Below, in pieces: positions 63,913-64,000 of a DNA stretch of 64,000 nucleotides. The stretch's first letter is position 1; each line of letters begins with the position of its first letter. The translations under genes and the position numbers were made by a program. The stretch covers positions 329,103-393,102 of the forward strand of contig NZ_MPOH02000011.1 of assembly GCF_001896135.2 (NCBI RefSeq), in the 5' to 3' direction. The stretch is from Streptomyces phaeoluteigriseus. GTDB lineage: Bacteria; Actinomycetota; Actinomycetes; Streptomycetales; Streptomycetaceae. The notes below the pieces were generated by a model, which did no database searches, was not told the origin of the DNA, and saw nothing but the letters and a program-made list of their open reading frames with translations.

Positions 63913-64000
63913 ATGCTGGCGACACGCATACGCCGATGGCAGTCGGTGGCCCTTGCCACCACTGCCGTGCTGGTCGGCCTCACCGCGCCCGCGCTCACCG
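63913..64000 (+). CDS. N-terminus of a secreted protein (cut by the window end)
   Basis: The last 88 bases encode MLATRIRRWQSVALATTAVLVGLTAPAL, a clean Sec signal peptide: basic n-region RIRR, hydrophobic core, and an approaching cleavage site. ATG 63913 follows the terminator by 150 bp, enough for its own promoter, but no ribosome-binding site stands out (GGACACCCCAC precedes). The mature protein lies beyond the window, so its function cannot be stated. Confidence 0.65.
   Translation, partial: MLATRIRRWQSVALATTAVLVGLTAPALT

Overview
The window is high-GC chromosomal DNA of a Streptomyces. Four things show this: adjacent chaplin and rodlin genes (aerial-hypha surface proteins known from streptomycetes), strong G/C preference at third codon positions, frequent GTG/TTG starts, and many GTGA/ATGA stop-start overlaps. 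From memory (no search was run), the order chaplin, short chaplin, rdlA, rdlB, then copper genes, citrate synthase, a ribose-type ABC operon and a GH3 glycosidase resembles one region of the S. coelicolor chromosome. I see no rRNA, tRNA, CRISPR array, prophage or insertion sequence.

Layout. 1-3.2 kb: a decayed flavoprotein gene, then a surface-protein block (long chaplin, short chaplin, divergent rdlA/rdlB). 3.2-11.1 kb: VWA lipoprotein, an ABC export pair whose ATPase is fused to an alpha/beta hydrolase, an amino-acid permease and a second lipoprotein. 11.2-18.4 kb: a myo-inositol catabolism locus with mmsA/iolA, iolD, iolB, an aldolase and iolC on the minus strand, divergent from an IolE-like TIM-barrel gene across a GntR-like operator. 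18.6-26.5 kb: small HTH protein, acetyltransferase, zinc alcohol dehydrogenase, MMPL exporter with divergent TetR regulator, then copZ-copA behind a CsoR-like operator. 26.5-31.5 kb: an orphan regulatory/terminator region, citrate synthase, RecD2 helicase and a cupin. 31.7-37.6 kb: a LacI-controlled ribose-type operon (ATPase, fused permease-binding protein, ribokinase, RbsD). 38-40 kb: a lipase-like protein and a PIN-domain toxin-antitoxin pair. 40.1-45.7 kb: an uncharacterised sugar pathway (Gfo/Idh/MocA dehydrogenase, DUF993 aldolase-like protein, two TIM-barrel isomerases) with a LacI regulator. 45.8-51 kb: MFS transporter, small hydrolase, LysR regulator, acetyltransferase and an EPSP-synthase homologue. 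51.3-64 kb: secreted GH3 glycosidase, S37-type peptidase, small secreted protein, tandem-fused ABC exporter, phytase-like and beta-lactamase-like secreted proteins, a polytopic GT39-type glycosyltransferase and the start of another secreted protein.

The main theme is carbon acquisition and cell-envelope/exported functions: three sugar or polyol systems with palindromic operators, plus surface and secreted enzymes. Five otherwise well-conserved genes (long chaplin, hydrolase-ABC fusion, mmsA, alcohol dehydrogenase, aroA-like), and perhaps a LacI gene, each carry what looks like one missing base. That is either an assembly artefact or unusual decay, and it affects how these genes should be read. 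Two intergenic regions hold duplicated gene fragments.
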